A stretch of 64,000 bases of DNA from Serratia plymuthica NBRC 102599. GTDB taxonomy: Bacteria > Pseudomonadota > Gammaproteobacteria > Enterobacterales > Enterobacteriaceae. Made by a program: the position numbers and the translations under genes. How positions within the stretch are numbered: position 1 is the stretch's first letter; each line of letters begins with the position of its first letter. The notes below the pieces were generated by a model, which saw only the letters and a list, made by a program, of their open reading frames with translations, was not told the origin of the DNA and did no database searches. Shown one piece after another: positions 26,824-37,690 of this stretch. Location of the stretch: assembly GCF_001590925.1 (NCBI RefSeq), contig NZ_BCTU01000013.1, forward strand, positions 124,001-188,000. The letters are read 5' to 3'.

Positions 26824-28466
26824 TTATTGGCCTTCTTCGGCTGAGGATCGTTACTGCCCGCGGCTTCAAATACCAGCGCGTTGCTCTTTTCGTTCAGGGT
26901 ACGCAGCACCGGTTGCAGCTCACGCAGCACCTGATCAAGACGTTGCATATCACCGACCATTTTGTTGTAGGCCGGAGAACCTGGCTGGAACCCTTTCACA
27001 CTGCGATTGAGTTCCTGCAGCGTTTTTTGCATATCCTGCGGCAGCGCCTTCATCTCTTTGCTGGCGATGATATCGTTCAGCGACTGCATGGTTTTCTGCG
27101 TCGACTGCATGGTTTTCTGGCTTTCCGCCAGGGTTTTGGTCGCCTCGTTGATCATCGGATTCAATGGCAGCGAGTTGATCTTATCCAGCGTCTGCATCAG
27201 TTTCTGCTGGATCTGCGCCAGACCACCGCTGGTGGTCGGCATCAACGGATAACCGAACAGCTCACGCGGCCCTTTCCAGGCTTTCTCCTGCGGATAGAAG
27301 TCCAGATCGATATACAGCGAGCCGGTCAGCAGGTTGGCGGACTTCAGCGAGGCGCGCATACCACGCGCTTCCGCATCCTTCAAATGCCCCTCAATATCGA
27401 AATTGCCGCCCAACTGTTTCTGGAAACGATCCGGTTCAATGCGGATCAGCACAGGAATGCGATAATCGTTATCCAGCCGCTGCATCATGCCCTCTTTATA
27501 GAATGGCACTTGCGCCACGGTACCCAAACGGATGCCACGGAATTCTACCGGGGCGCCCGGCTGTAAACCGCGAATCGAATCGGAGAAGAACATCAGGTAA
27601 TCTTTGTGTACGGTATACAGCGAATCCTGAATACTGCGCTGATTATCGAACAACGCATACTCCGCCTTTTCTTTAACCTGTTCACCACGATCCCAGCCTT
27701 CCGGTACGTCGAAACTTACACCGCCGCTGAATAACGTTGCCAACGAGCCCATTTCCACCCGCATACCTTGTGCCGACATGTCGAACGCCACGCCGCTGTC
27801 TTTCCAGAAGCGCACGTTGGTGGTCACCAGTTGATCGTAAGGCGCGGAGATAAACAGCTGATAGCGCATGGCGCGCTCTTTAGGATCGAAATAGCTGGTT
27901 TCCACCGAGCCGACGCGATAACCGCGGAACAACACCGGGTCGCCGGCATTCAACTGACCCGATTTCTCGCTGTCGAGCACGATGCGTAACCCTTTGGCGT
28001 CCGGAGACGCCAGCGGCGGCGCGTCGAGCAGTTGGTAGTTATCCTTGCCGTCTTTGCCTTTGTTACCCGGCTGCAGTTCGATATAGGCGCCGGACAATAG
28101 CGTACCCAGGCCGGAAACGCCTTCTCGGCCTATCTGCGGCTTCACCACCCAAAAGGCGCTATCCTGACGCAACAGCTTATCCATGCCGGAGTTAAGGCGC
28201 GCCTGCACCATCACCTTGCTCAGGTCGTCACTCAGCGTCACGGTCTCGACGACGCCGACGTCGACGCTACGGCTCTTGATTTTGGTTTTGCCCGCCTCCA
28301 ATCCTTCGGCAGTGGTGGTAACCAAGGTTACTACCGGCCCCTGATGGCTAAAGTGGTAAAACAGGATCCATGCGCCGATCAGCGCGGTGACGATGGGAAC
28401 AATCCACACCGGCGACCAGCGCTTGATCTTTTCAACGTCCGCGACGTTATGATTATTTTCCGTCAC
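26820..28466 (-). CDS. pqiB: PqiB, MCE-domain periplasmic needle
   Basis: A 548 aa protein with one N-terminal membrane helix (about 18-38), three MCE domains (about 43-140, 158-215, 283-390) and a long C-terminal helical region (about 415-530) that forms the tube spanning to PqiC. E. coli PqiB is 546 aa. It moves lipids between membranes together with PqiA. The start overlaps the end of pqiA by 14 bp, and the stop overlaps pqiC. Confidence 0.95.
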   Translation of the reverse strand: MTENNHNVADVEKIKRWSPVWIVPIVTALIGAWILFYHFSHQGPVVTLVTTTAEGLEAGKTKIKSRSVDVGVVETVTLSDDLSKVMVQARLNSGMDKLLRQDSAFWVVKPQIGREGVSGLGTLLSGAYIELQPGNKGKDGKDNYQLLDAPPLASPDAKGLRIVLDSEKSGQLNAGDPVLFRGYRVGSVETSYFDPKERAMRYQLFISAPYDQLVTTNVRFWKDSGVAFDMSAQGMRVEMGSLATLFSGGVSFDVPEGWDRGEQVKEKAEYALFDNQRSIQDSLYTVHKDYLMFFSDSIRGLQPGAPVEFRGIRLGTVAQVPFYKEGMMQRLDNDYRIPVLIRIEPDRFQKQLGGNFDIEGHLKDAEARGMRASLKSANLLTGSLYIDLDFYPQEKAWKGPRELFGYPLMPTTSGGLAQIQQKLMQTLDKINSLPLNPMINEATKTLAESQKTMQSTQKTMQSLNDIIASKEMKALPQDMQKTLQELNRSVKGFQPGSPAYNKMVGDMQRLDQVLRELQPVLRTLNEKSNALVFEAAGSNDPQPKKANK

Positions 28467-29769
28467 CTTGCGGCTCCTTTTTTATTGTCTCGTTTACGCG
28501 ATCCCAGGTCAGCCGGGGATCAAACGTCATGGCTGCAAACATGGTGAGGATCACCACCAGGGCGAACAGCAGCGCGCCAGTAGCAGGATAAATACTCATC
28601 AATTGTCCCATCCGTACCAATGCCGAAAGCACGGCAATAACAAACACGTCGATCATTGACCAGCGGCCGACAAACTCAACCACTTCATAAATCAGGTGCA
28701 TTCGTTCGCTGTCGGCCCTGTCTTGCCGTTTGCTGTTGGCATCCCAGCACAGCCAACCAATCGCCAGCATCTTCAGCGAAGGCACCATAATACTGGCGAT
28801 GAAGATAACCATCGCCACGGGATAAGATCCTTCCCCCCACAGCAGGATCACCCCAGCCATAATGGTAGAAGTGATTTTGTTGCCCAACGCCTCGGTAACC
28901 ATAATAGGCATTAGATTCGCCGGAATATACAGCATGATCGACGTAAACAGCAGCGCCAGCGTCCATTGCAGACTGTGACGGCGACGCACATAACCATTGG
29001 TATGGCAGCGCGGGCAATGAGCCAGCTCCGCCGGCAGGATCGCCGTACAACACTGGCAGGAGCGCAACCCCTGGCGTAACCCGGTCCGCCCCACCGCCAC
29101 CGGGCGATCGATGCGCGGCATCGGCTCTATGTCGTTCCACAGCCAACGGCGATCCACGCACTGGAAAGCACGCACCTGCAGTAAGCAAAACAGGCAATAA
29201 GCCCCAAAGCTGCTGCCGACGCCAATATCCCCGTAGGCCATCAGCTTGACGAAACTGACCAGAACCCCGGCGAGAAAAATTTCCACCATGCACCAGGTTT
29301 TAAACTGGAACAGCATCTTGGCCATCCACTCTTTCAGGCCAAGAGGCATTCGCACCTTGGCGCACAACAGAATAATAGCCACCATGCAAAACGCCGGAAT
29401 CAACTGAACGAATACCATAAACAGCGTGGCCATGCTGGCGTAATCTTCAGCCACCATCACTTGCGGGATCTGGATCAGTTTGATTTCGTTACCGAGACCG
29501 GCAACGCGCATATTGATAAACGGGAAAATATTCGCCAGCAGCAGCATAAACAGAGCGCTGACGGCATAACCGATGGGCCGCTTGCGCGGCTCCTCCCAGC
29601 GGGAGCTGAGGGTCGTTTTACAGCGCGGGCACACCGCTTTTGTGCCATATGCCAGCGGCGGCAACGCCACTAAAATATCACACTGCGGGCACAGCATCAG
29701 GTTGTCCCGTTGCTGTTCAGCAGGCTTTGCGTGGCTGTGCTGCTCGTGATTGTCGTGGGAACACACCAT
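28453..29769 (-). CDS. pqiA: PqiA, inner-membrane component of the Pqi system
   Basis: A 438 aa membrane protein with two repeated halves. Each half has a zinc-ribbon (CPQC...CPRC near residue 27-50, CQCC...CPRC near 239-258) followed by about four membrane helices. E. coli PqiA (417 aa) is paraquat-inducible through SoxRS. The N-terminal 23 residues before the first ribbon are His-rich and longer than in E. coli. A strong AAGGAGGAAT precedes the ATG. Confidence 0.95.
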   Translation of the reverse strand: MVCSHDNHEQHSHAKPAEQQRDNLMLCPQCDILVALPPLAYGTKAVCPRCKTTLSSRWEEPRKRPIGYAVSALFMLLLANIFPFINMRVAGLGNEIKLIQIPQVMVAEDYASMATLFMVFVQLIPAFCMVAIILLCAKVRMPLGLKEWMAKMLFQFKTWCMVEIFLAGVLVSFVKLMAYGDIGVGSSFGAYCLFCLLQVRAFQCVDRRWLWNDIEPMPRIDRPVAVGRTGLRQGLRSCQCCTAILPAELAHCPRCHTNGYVRRRHSLQWTLALLFTSIMLYIPANLMPIMVTEALGNKITSTIMAGVILLWGEGSYPVAMVIFIASIMVPSLKMLAIGWLCWDANSKRQDRADSERMHLIYEVVEFVGRWSMIDVFVIAVLSALVRMGQLMSIYPATGALLFALVVILTMFAAMTFDPRLTWDRVNETIKKEPQGDGK

Positions 29770-29843
29770 ATTCCTCCTTAATAACGTTGCTCACCGGTAC
29801 GGCAATACCGCCCGCAGCAGCGCGCGGACGGTATTCTCAACGG

Positions 29844-31751
29844 TTAGCCGTTTTTCATCGCTTCCAGCTCTTCCCAACGGGCGAACGCTTCTTCCAGCGC
29901 CCCTTCAGCGGCGGCCAGCGCCGTCAACACCTGCTGTGTTTCACTGTGTGGACGCGTGAAGAAATCCGCGTCGCTCATTTGCGCCTGCAGAGCTTCGATT
30001 TCCGTTTCCAGCTGTTCCAGCCGCTGCGGCAACTGTTCCAGCTCGCGCAACAGGTTATAGCTCAGTTTAACCGCTGATTTCTTCGGCTGTTCAGCCTTTT
30101 TTTCCGCCGACGGTTTGTTCTGATCGGCCGCGACAACCTGACGGATCGGTTTCGCCGTCGCGCGTTGATGATGCGCATCGTAGTAACCGCCGACGAAGGT
30201 GCTGATCACGCCCTTGCCTTCGAAGATCCAACACTCGGTCACCGAGTTATCGACGAACTGACGATCGTGGCTCACCAGCAGCACGGTGCCTTGATAGCCA
30301 TCGATCAACTCTTCCAGCAACTCCAGCGTTTCGACGTCGAGATCGTTGGTTGGTTCATCGAGGATCAGCAAGTTGCTCGGTTTCAGGAACAGCTTGGCCA
30401 GCAACAGGCGGTTACGTTCGCCGCCCGACAACGCTTTCACCGGCGTCATCGCGCGTTTTGGGTGGAACAAGAAGTCCTGCAGATAGCCCAACACGTGGCG
30501 GGACCGGCCGTTGACCATCACTTCCTGCTTGCCTTCCGCCAGGTTGTCCATCACCGTGCGTTCCGGATCCAGATCGGCGCGATGCTGGTCAAAGTAAGCC
30601 ACTTCCAGCTTGGTGCCGCAGTGTACACGGCCGCTGTCGGCTTTCAGCTGACCGAGCATCAGTTTCAGCAGCGTGGTTTTACCGCAACCGTTAGGGCCAA
30701 CCAACGCAATCTTGTCGCCACGCTGCACCTGGGCGGAGAAATTGCGCACCAGCACTTTGTCGCCAACCTGATAGTTAACGTCTTCCATCTCGAACACGAT
30801 CTTGCCGGAGCGTACCGCTTCTTCCACCTGCATCTTGGCGGTGCCCATCACTTCACGACGTTCCGAACGCTCGTTACGCAGCGCTTTCAGGGCGCGGACA
30901 CGGCCTTCGTTACGAGTACGGCGGGCCTTGATGCCCTGGCGGATCCAGACTTCTTCCTGAGCCAGCTTGCGGTCGAATTCAGCATTTTGCAGCTCTTCCA
31001 CCCGCAGCGCTTCTTCTTTGCTCAGCAGGTACAGATCGTAGTTGCCCGGCCAGGACACCAGTTTGCCGCGATCGAGATCGACAATGCGCGTCGCCATGTT
31101 GCGGATAAAGGAACGGTCATGGGAAATGAACACGATGCTGCCCTGGAACTCTTTCAGGAAACCTTCCAGCCAGTCAATGGTTGAGATATCCAGGTGGTTG
31201 GTCGGTTCGTCGAGCAGCAACACGCGCGGTGAGCTGACCAGCGCACGGCCCAGAGCGGCCTTGCGCAGCCAACCGCCGGAGAGCGAGGACAACTCTGCGT
31301 CGCCGTCCAGCCCCAGTTGCAACAGCACTTCGCTGATGCGGCTGTCGAGTTGCCACAACCCCTGGTGATCGAGGATCTCCATAATCTGCGCCATGCGCGT
31401 CAGGTTTTTCTCGCTGGGATCGGTTTCCACCAAATGCGAAATCGCGTGATAGGCTTTCAGATGTTCCGCCTGTTCGGCTACGCCTTCGGCGACAAAATCG
31501 AATACCGTACCGCCGATATTGCGCGGGGGATCCTGCTGCAGACGCGCCACAATCAGATCCTGCTCGTAAATCACCCGGCCATCGTCCAGCGGAATTTCTT
31601 TGCCGAGGATCTTCAACAGCGTGGATTTACCGGCGCCGTTGCGCCCAACCAGACAAACGCGTTCGTTGTCTTCAATATGAATTTCGGTGTTGTCTAAAAG
31701 CGGCGCATCGCTGAAGGACAGCCAGGCGCCGGACATGCTGATTAACGACAT
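29844..31751 (-). CDS. uup: Uup, ABC-F ATPase
   Basis: A 635 aa soluble ABC-F protein with two ATPase domains: Walker A GRNGAGKSTLL (about 36-46) and GPNGCGKTTLL (about 353-363), signatures LSGGWLRKAA and LSGGERNRLL, and the linker between them. The C-terminal coiled-coil (about 560-630) is the DNA-binding domain of Uup. Uup affects transposon excision and ribosome function. It lies 5 bp downstream of rlmKL and upstream of pqiA, suggesting one transcript. Confidence 0.96.
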   Translation of the reverse strand: MSLISMSGAWLSFSDAPLLDNTEIHIEDNERVCLVGRNGAGKSTLLKILGKEIPLDDGRVIYEQDLIVARLQQDPPRNIGGTVFDFVAEGVAEQAEHLKAYHAISHLVETDPSEKNLTRMAQIMEILDHQGLWQLDSRISEVLLQLGLDGDAELSSLSGGWLRKAALGRALVSSPRVLLLDEPTNHLDISTIDWLEGFLKEFQGSIVFISHDRSFIRNMATRIVDLDRGKLVSWPGNYDLYLLSKEEALRVEELQNAEFDRKLAQEEVWIRQGIKARRTRNEGRVRALKALRNERSERREVMGTAKMQVEEAVRSGKIVFEMEDVNYQVGDKVLVRNFSAQVQRGDKIALVGPNGCGKTTLLKLMLGQLKADSGRVHCGTKLEVAYFDQHRADLDPERTVMDNLAEGKQEVMVNGRSRHVLGYLQDFLFHPKRAMTPVKALSGGERNRLLLAKLFLKPSNLLILDEPTNDLDVETLELLEELIDGYQGTVLLVSHDRQFVDNSVTECWIFEGKGVISTFVGGYYDAHHQRATAKPIRQVVAADQNKPSAEKKAEQPKKSAVKLSYNLLRELEQLPQRLEQLETEIEALQAQMSDADFFTRPHSETQQVLTALAAAEGALEEAFARWEELEAMKNG

Positions 31752-31756
31752 AGTAA

Positions 31757-33877
31757 TTATTTTCCTTCGCCGGCATGGGTGAGCAGCCAGCAGTTATGAA
31801 TTTGACGGTTACGGGCAAAGTCCTGCGACTGCGTCTGGGCGGTGATCTCTTTCGCCTCCAGACCCAGTTCGCTCAGGCCGGCCATATCCATCTGGAAACC
31901 GCGTTTATTGTTCGAGAACATGATGGTTCCGTTACGACGCAGCAACCGTTTTAAATCTTGCATCAACACCAGGTGATCGCGCTGGACGTCAAAGGTGTTC
32001 TCCATTCGCTTGGAGTTGGAGAACGTCGGCGGATCGATAAAGATCACGTCGAACTGTTCGTCGGCATTATGCAGCCATGACAGGCAGTCCGCATGGATCA
32101 ATCGATGCTGTTTACCGGTCAGGCCATTGACGCGCAGGTTCTTCTCCGCCCATTCCAGGTAGGTACGCGACATATCCACGGTAGTGGTACTGCGCGCGCC
32201 ACCCAATCCGGCGTGAACGCTGGCTGTGCCGGTATAAGCGAACAGGTTGAGGAAGTCTTTGCCTTTGCTCATCTCGCCCAACATGCGGCGCGCGATGCGG
32301 TGATCGAGGAACAAACCGGTATCGAGATAGTCAGTCAGGTTAACCCACAGCTTGGCATTGAACTCTTCCACCAGCAAGAACTCACCTTTCTGAGCCAGCT
32401 TTTCGTACTGGTTTTTGCCCTTCTGACGCTCACGGGTTTTCAGGATCAGTTGGTTTGACGGCAGGTCCAGCACCGACAGCGTGGCATTGATCACGTCGAA
32501 CAGACGTTGACGCGCCTTCTGCGCATCGACGGTTTTCGGCGGCGCATACTCCTGCACCACGACTTTGCTGCCGTAGCGGTCAACCGCGACGTTGTATTCC
32601 GGCAGATCGGCGTCGTACAGGCGATAACATTCAATGCCCTGCTGCTTGGCCCACTTGTCGAGTTTTTTCAGGTTCTTGCGCAGACGGTTGGCAAAGTCTT
32701 CCGCCGCCAGCACGCCGCTGGCGCCCTGCGGGTTCTCCGCCAATTGGTAGTTTTTCTGTACGCAATCCAGCGGACCGTTTTTAGCCTTGAATTGGCGTTC
32801 GGCGCGCAGTTGCAGGCAGCTCAGCAGCTCCGGCGACGCACTGAACAGCGACAGTTGCCAGCCGCCGAAGGCGCTCTTCATGATGCGGCCCAGCATATTA
32901 TGCAGCGCGATCAACGCCGGTTCGCTTTCCAGACGCTCACCGTAAGGCGGGTTGCTGACTACGGTGCCCGTCGGGCCTTCCGGCAGCGGGTTGGTCAGTT
33001 TGCTGACGTCGGCGACGTTAAAAGTAATCAGTTCGGCAACGCCGGCGCGGCGGGCATTGCCGCGCGCCATCTCAATCACCCGGCGATCGATATCCGAACC
33101 GAAGAAACGCGAAGTGGTTTCCTGCAGACCACGGCGCGCGCGCACCTGCGCTTCGGTGATCACTTCACGCCACAAATCGACATTGTGGCCGTTCCAGGCG
33201 GTAAAGCCCCAGTGCTGACGGTGCAAGCCCGGTGCGCGATCGGAGGCTATCATCGCCGCTTCAATCAGCAAGGTGCCTGAACCGCACATCGGGTCAAGCA
33301 TCGGCGTGCCCGGTTGCCAGCCTGAACGCTGCACAATCGCGGCCGCCAGGCTTTCCTTCAGCGGCGCCTGGCCGGTCAGATCACGGTAGCCGCGCTGATG
33401 CAGACCTTCGCCGCTCAGATCGAGCGCTACGCTGGCCATATCGCGCTGCAGGAACACGTTAACGCGAATGTCCGGCTGTTGCTTTGCCACCGTCGGGCGT
33501 TGGTCGATCTTGCGGGTGAAGCTGTCGACAATGGCGTCCTTGACCTTCAGCGCGCCATATTGGCTGTTACGGATCTCTTCGTTAACGCCGCTGAAGTGCA
33601 CGGCGAAGGTTTTATCCACGCCAAAAATGTTCGTCCAGTCGATCGCCTGCACGCCAAGATACAGGTCCAGATCGCTGTGTACGCGGAATTCATTAAGCGG
33701 CAACAAAATACGTGAGGCCAGGCGGCTCCACAGCAGGCTTTGGTACAGAAGACGATCGTCACCCTGAAAATGTACCCCACCCTGCACCACTTTGCAGGCG
33801 TGAGCGCCCAGCGCTTCCAGTTCGCTTTTTAACAGTTCTTCCAGTCCACGCGCCGTGCTGGCAAACAGAGAGTTCAT
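31757..33877 (-). CDS. rlmL: RlmKL, bifunctional 23S rRNA methyltransferase
   Basis: A 706 aa fusion enzyme: N-terminal THUMP domain (about 45-155), RlmL domain for m2G2445 ([14 protein letters not shown] and SNPPYGERL), and RlmK domain for m7G2069 ([14 protein letters not shown] and [14 protein letters not shown]). E. coli RlmKL is 702 aa. The frame is open 12 codons further to 33913, but homology begins at [15 protein letters not shown], so the start is 33877. Confidence 0.96.
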   Translation of the reverse strand: MNSLFASTARGLEELLKSELEALGAHACKVVQGGVHFQGDDRLLYQSLLWSRLASRILLPLNEFRVHSDLDLYLGVQAIDWTNIFGVDKTFAVHFSGVNEEIRNSQYGALKVKDAIVDSFTRKIDQRPTVAKQQPDIRVNVFLQRDMASVALDLSGEGLHQRGYRDLTGQAPLKESLAAAIVQRSGWQPGTPMLDPMCGSGTLLIEAAMIASDRAPGLHRQHWGFTAWNGHNVDLWREVITEAQVRARRGLQETTSRFFGSDIDRRVIEMARGNARRAGVAELITFNVADVSKLTNPLPEGPTGTVVSNPPYGERLESEPALIALHNMLGRIMKSAFGGWQLSLFSASPELLSCLQLRAERQFKAKNGPLDCVQKNYQLAENPQGASGVLAAEDFANRLRKNLKKLDKWAKQQGIECYRLYDADLPEYNVAVDRYGSKVVVQEYAPPKTVDAQKARQRLFDVINATLSVLDLPSNQLILKTRERQKGKNQYEKLAQKGEFLLVEEFNAKLWVNLTDYLDTGLFLDHRIARRMLGEMSKGKDFLNLFAYTGTASVHAGLGGARSTTTVDMSRTYLEWAEKNLRVNGLTGKQHRLIHADCLSWLHNADEQFDVIFIDPPTFSNSKRMENTFDVQRDHLVLMQDLKRLLRRNGTIMFSNNKRGFQMDMAGLSELGLEAKEITAQTQSQDFARNRQIHNCWLLTHAGEGK

Positions 33878-33980
33878 ATCGTACTTATCACCAAAAAGAA
33901 AATTGTTGCGCATTATAGCTAATCCAGACCGCTTGTCATAAAGTTGCTCCCTTCTATTTAATAATCGTACGGAGATAAGG

Positions 33981-35084
33981 GTGATTACGCTTTCCAGACT
34001 TTACGTTCATCCGGTTAAATCGCTTCGGGGTTTGCAACTTTCTCACGCACAAGTTTCCAGCAGCGGTCTGGCATTCGATCGCGCCTTTATGATCACCGAG
34101 CCGGATGGCACTTTTATTACCGCACGCCAATATCCGCAGATGGTATTGTTTACGCCTGCATTACTGGCGGACGGCCTGTTTCTGACCGCACCGGACGGGG
34201 AAAGCGCAGCTATCCGCTTCGCAGATTTTGCTGCCGAAGCGCAGCCAACCGAAGTGTGGGGCAATCATTTCACCGCCTTGATTGCACCGCCGGCGATCAA
34301 CAGTTGGCTGAGCGGTTATTTCCAGCGTGAGGTACAGCTACGCTGGCTAGGCCCTGACTTGACCCGGAGAGTCAAAAAACACCCGGAAATCCCTTTATCT
34401 TTCGCCGACGGTTATCCTTATCTGCTGATTAACGAAGCCTCGTTCAATGATTTGCAGCAGCGCTGCCCTGGCAGCATCAAGCTCGAACAGTTCCGCCCCA
34501 ATCTGGTGGTGACCGGTGCCAGCGCCTGGGCCGAAGACGGCTGGCAGGTGATCCGCGTCGGTGACGTGATGTTCGATCTGGTAAAACCCTGCAGCCGCTG
34601 CGTGCTCACCACCGTCAGCACCGAGCGCGGGCGCAAACACCCTAGCGGTGAGCCACTGAGCACCCTGCAAAAATTCCGTACCGCCGATAACGGCGATATC
34701 GATTTTGGCCAGAATATGGTGGCGCGCAACAGCGGTATTATCCGCGTTGGCGATGCGGTGGAAGTGTTATCTACCAAGCCGCCACGCCCTTATGGCGCAG
34801 GTAAAGTGGTCGAAAGCGTGCAGGCACCGCAAGACAGTGCGCAGAGCGTCACCATCGAATACGCAGGGAAGGTGTTTACCGGCAATAATCAGCAGATCTT
34901 GCTGGAGCAGTTGGAACAGCAAGGGATCCGCGTGCCTTATTCTTGTCGTGCGGGGATTTGCGGCAGTTGCCGTATTGAGTTGGTCAGTGGCGAAGTGGCA
35001 CCGCTGAAGAAAAGTGCGGTAGCGGGCAACGGCACCATTCTTTCCTGCAGCTGTATTCCGAAAAGCGATTTGACGCTGGCGTGA
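33981..35084 (+). CDS. ycbX: YcbX, MOSC-domain 2Fe-2S reductase
   Basis: A 367 aa protein with an N-terminal MOSC barrel, a MOSC catalytic domain containing the molybdenum-cofactor Cys in KPCSRC (about 205), and a C-terminal plant-type ferredoxin domain (CRAGICGSC plus SCSC). In E. coli YcbX detoxifies N-hydroxylated base analogues by reduction, independently of YiiM. Start is GTG with GGAGATAAGG upstream. It is 6 bp from convergent zapC. Confidence 0.95.
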   Translation: MITLSRLYVHPVKSLRGLQLSHAQVSSSGLAFDRAFMITEPDGTFITARQYPQMVLFTPALLADGLFLTAPDGESAAIRFADFAAEAQPTEVWGNHFTALIAPPAINSWLSGYFQREVQLRWLGPDLTRRVKKHPEIPLSFADGYPYLLINEASFNDLQQRCPGSIKLEQFRPNLVVTGASAWAEDGWQVIRVGDVMFDLVKPCSRCVLTTVSTERGRKHPSGEPLSTLQKFRTADNGDIDFGQNMVARNSGIIRVGDAVEVLSTKPPRPYGAGKVVESVQAPQDSAQSVTIEYAGKVFTGNNQQILLEQLEQQGIRVPYSCRAGICGSCRIELVSGEVAPLKKSAVAGNGTILSCSCIPKSDLTLA

Positions 35085-35090
35085 TCCGCC

Positions 35091-35639
35091 TTACACCGCC
35101 CTGTCGTAGGCCGGGGCGGAAGCTTCATCCTGCGCACAGGGTTTAAGGCGATCGTGCATCACTTTGATCGCATCACCCAGCACCATGGTACGCCCGGCCA
35201 GCGACAGCTGATTTTGCGCCAGCAGACACAGGCTGGCGTTATCGCCGGCTTCCACGACCAATAAACGGGCCTCAGAGCCGCTGTCCATCACCTTCACCGC
35301 CGCCAGTTCGCCGTTCTTCGGCTGCAGCGGGTAATGTTGCTGGGCGAAATGCCAGCTTTTCGGCATCAAGGGTTTCAGGAAGCGATAGGCCACCAGAGCG
35401 TTTAATACCAGTTCGGCGCGTTGTTCATGGCTGAGCTTTATCTGTTTGCACTGCTCTTCATAATTAAAATAAAGCGCAGCGTCATCAACGCAAAAGGCGC
35501 ATTCATCGAAGGCATCCGGCGTTAACATTTTGGCCGGGAAGCGTGAGCGGAAGATCATCCCATTGGCTAAATCCAGCATTAGCCGATCGTGTTCGGCATC
35601 AAAATACCAACGCCAATTATCGTCAGGTTTTATCTTCAT
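35091..35639 (-). CDS. zapC: ZapC, cell-division factor
   Basis: A 182 aa protein matching E. coli ZapC (YcbW, 180 aa), which bundles FtsZ and stabilises the Z ring at the septum. The [20 protein letters not shown] opening is typical. It lies downstream of pyrD on the same strand, separated by 174 bp that hold a weak stem (AGCCGGG/CCCGGCT, about 35764-35796). Confidence 0.94.
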   Translation of the reverse strand: MKIKPDDNWRWYFDAEHDRLMLDLANGMIFRSRFPAKMLTPDAFDECAFCVDDAALYFNYEEQCKQIKLSHEQRAELVLNALVAYRFLKPLMPKSWHFAQQHYPLQPKNGELAAVKVMDSGSEARLLVVEAGDNASLCLLAQNQLSLAGRTMVLGDAIKVMHDRLKPCAQDEASAPAYDRAV

Positions 35640-35813
35640 ATCTTATCCTTCTCGCTGCCCATGCCACACTCTATTTACCCAAAAGGCGATTTTATCACCG
35701 ATAAAGTAGCTCAAACATCGGATAATTCCGCGAACGATATTTATGCCAGTGGACAAAATATAGACGAGCCGGGAGAAGAAATAAACCCCCGGCTGAAAAT
35801 CAAAGAAAAAATA

Positions 35814-36824
35814 TTAGATGTAGTTAACGATATCTTTAATCAGGCGCGGACCGTGGAAGATAAAGCCGGAATAAATTTGCACCAGCGAAGCACCGGCCGC
35901 CATTTTTTCCCGCGCAGCGGTCAGGGAGTCTATTCCGCCGACACCGATAATCGGCAAGCGGCCCTGCAGCTCAATCGACAAACGGCGGATCACTTCGGTG
36001 CTGCTCGCCTGCAGCGGACGACCGCTAAGGCCCCCGGTTTGCTCGCAGTAATTCAGCCCCTGGATCAACTTGCGATCCAACGTAGTATTGGTGGCGATCA
36101 CGCCATCGATATTATGCCGCACCAGGCTGTCGGCTATTTGGATCAATTCTTCTTCAGAAAGATCCGGCGCGATCTTTACCGCGACCGGCACATATTTGTG
36201 ATGCCGCGCATGCAATTCCTGCTGCTTATTTTTAATGGCGGCTAAAAGATCGTCCAACGCTTCACCATACTGTAGGGATCGTAACCCCGGTGTATTTGGT
36301 GACGAAATGTTAATCGCGATATAGCCGGCATACGGATAAACTTTATCCATGCAGATCAGATAATCGTCTTTTCCGTGCTCAACCGGGGTATCTTTATTCT
36401 TGCCGATGTTAATCCCCAGAATGCCGCCAAAATGGGATTTTTTAACGTTTTCAACCAGATTATCCACACCCTGGTTATTAAAGCCCATGCGGTTGATCAG
36501 GCCTTCGGCTTCCACAATGCGGAACAGGCGCGGTTTATCATTGCCCGGCTGCGGGCGCGGCGTCACGGTGCCAACTTCGACAAAGCCAAACCCCATGGCG
36601 CCGAACGCATCGATGCACTCACCGTCTTTATCCAGACCGGCGGCCAACCCCAATGGGTTTTTAAAAGAAAGCCCCATGCAGCTAACCGGCTTGGCCGGCA
36701 CAGACTGACGGATGAGAAATTCTAACGGGGTGCCGGTGATACGGCGAAGCTGATGAAAGGTCAATTCATGCGCACGCTCGGGATCGAGCTGGAACAACGC
36801 TTTCCTGATGATGGGGTAGTACAT
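35814..36824 (-). CDS. pyrD: Dihydroorotate dehydrogenase (quinone), class 2
   Basis: A 336 aa membrane-associated flavoenzyme, same length as E. coli PyrD, which oxidises dihydroorotate to orotate with quinone in pyrimidine synthesis. The N-terminal helix pair ([20 protein letters not shown]) is the class 2 membrane/quinone tunnel; [15 protein letters not shown] carries the catalytic Ser, and GVGGIDS and the FMN-phosphate loop are conserved. The start 36824 has AGGAGAG upstream. The open frame continues to 36965 but is not homologous. Confidence 0.97.
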   Translation of the reverse strand: MYYPIIRKALFQLDPERAHELTFHQLRRITGTPLEFLIRQSVPAKPVSCMGLSFKNPLGLAAGLDKDGECIDAFGAMGFGFVEVGTVTPRPQPGNDKPRLFRIVEAEGLINRMGFNNQGVDNLVENVKKSHFGGILGINIGKNKDTPVEHGKDDYLICMDKVYPYAGYIAINISSPNTPGLRSLQYGEALDDLLAAIKNKQQELHARHHKYVPVAVKIAPDLSEEELIQIADSLVRHNIDGVIATNTTLDRKLIQGLNYCEQTGGLSGRPLQASSTEVIRRLSIELQGRLPIIGVGGIDSLTAAREKMAAGASLVQIYSGFIFHGPRLIKDIVNYI

Positions 36825-36839
36825 GTACTCTCCTGATTT

Positions 36840-36934
36840 CCCGGTTGCAAACCGGGGGCCGATTATCCGGCATCCCCTGAACAATTGGAATTGATTAAAA
36901 GCAAAAAAAGCGTTTTTTACGCAATCGTTTTCCT
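36840..36934 (-). promoter_or_regulatory. pyrD promoter, 5' hairpin and PurR-like box
   Basis: On the minus strand TTCCAA (36885-36890), 17 bp, GATAAT (36862-36867). About 6-9 bases on lies a C-run that begins a perfect hairpin CCCGGTT-TGC-AACCGGG (36840-36856), 5 nt before the AGGAG ribosome site. This resembles the CTP-sensitive start-site switching of pyrC and pyrD. A 16-bp PurR-like box (AGGAAAACGATTGCGT, 36919-36934) is 13/16 to consensus. Confidence 0.65.
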
Positions 36935-37081
36935 TTAACGACCCCAGATCGCCGCCAATCCGCATTTACGCATATCAAAATCAAAAAATGAGATTTAAGC
37001 AACCCGCTCCTAACTGATAGGTTTAAAACAGATCACAAACATTTCCTGATTAAACCTAACTTTTAGTTATAAGGAGTGGCA

Positions 37082-37660
37082 ATGCGCGTTATATCACTGG
37101 CCGGCAGCCCCCGCATCCCCTCGCGCTCAGCCGCGCTGCTTACCCTCAGTCAAAACTGGTTGCAGCAGCAAGGTGTGGAAGTGATTGCCTACACGCTGCA
37201 CGATTTCGATGCCGAGGATTTGCTCTACGCCAATTTTAACAGCCCGGCGATCAAAGCCTTTGCCGAACAGTTGGCCCAGGCAGATGGTTTGCTGGTGTCG
37301 ACGCCGGTCTATAAAGCCTCGTTTTCCGGCGCGTTGAAAACCCTGCTGGATTTGCTGCCGGAACGCGCTCTGGACCATAAGGTCGTGTTGCCGCTGGCCA
37401 CCGGCGGCTCGATTGGCCACATGCTGGCGGTGGACTACGCCCTGAAGCCGGTGCTGGCGGCGTTGAAAGCGCAGGAAGTGCTGCACGGCGTGTTTGCCGA
37501 TGATAGCCAAGTGGTGCTGAACGGCGAAGAAATCAACCTGTCTGACGGCCTGGCAACCCGCCTGGAAGAAGCGCTGGAAAGCTTTTATCTGGCGCTCGGC
37601 CGCCGCAAGCCGCCCACGGTAAAGCTCTCCCCTTCCCTGTTTGCCCGTCAGACCGCCTGA
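37082..37660 (+). CDS. ssuE: SsuE, NADPH-dependent FMN reductase
   Basis: A 192 aa flavodoxin-like reductase that supplies FMNH2 to SsuD. Motifs: [12 protein letters not shown] (phosphate binding), [20 protein letters not shown] and [18 protein letters not shown]. It is the first gene of ssuEADCB, used to release sulfite from alkanesulfonates when sulfate is scarce. The start ATG 37082 follows AAGGAG by 5 bases; a GTG two codons earlier is inside that site. Confidence 0.96.
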   Translation: MRVISLAGSPRIPSRSAALLTLSQNWLQQQGVEVIAYTLHDFDAEDLLYANFNSPAIKAFAEQLAQADGLLVSTPVYKASFSGALKTLLDLLPERALDHKVVLPLATGGSIGHMLAVDYALKPVLAALKAQEVLHGVFADDSQVVLNGEEINLSDGLATRLEEALESFYLALGRRKPPTVKLSPSLFARQTA

Positions 37661-37690
37661 CTGAGAAAAGAATAAAAGGAAAAGGACATC

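Noticed and set aside
30165-31184. 339-codon open frame opposite uup
   Set aside because: Antisense to a full-length conserved ABC-F gene; no start signal or homology.
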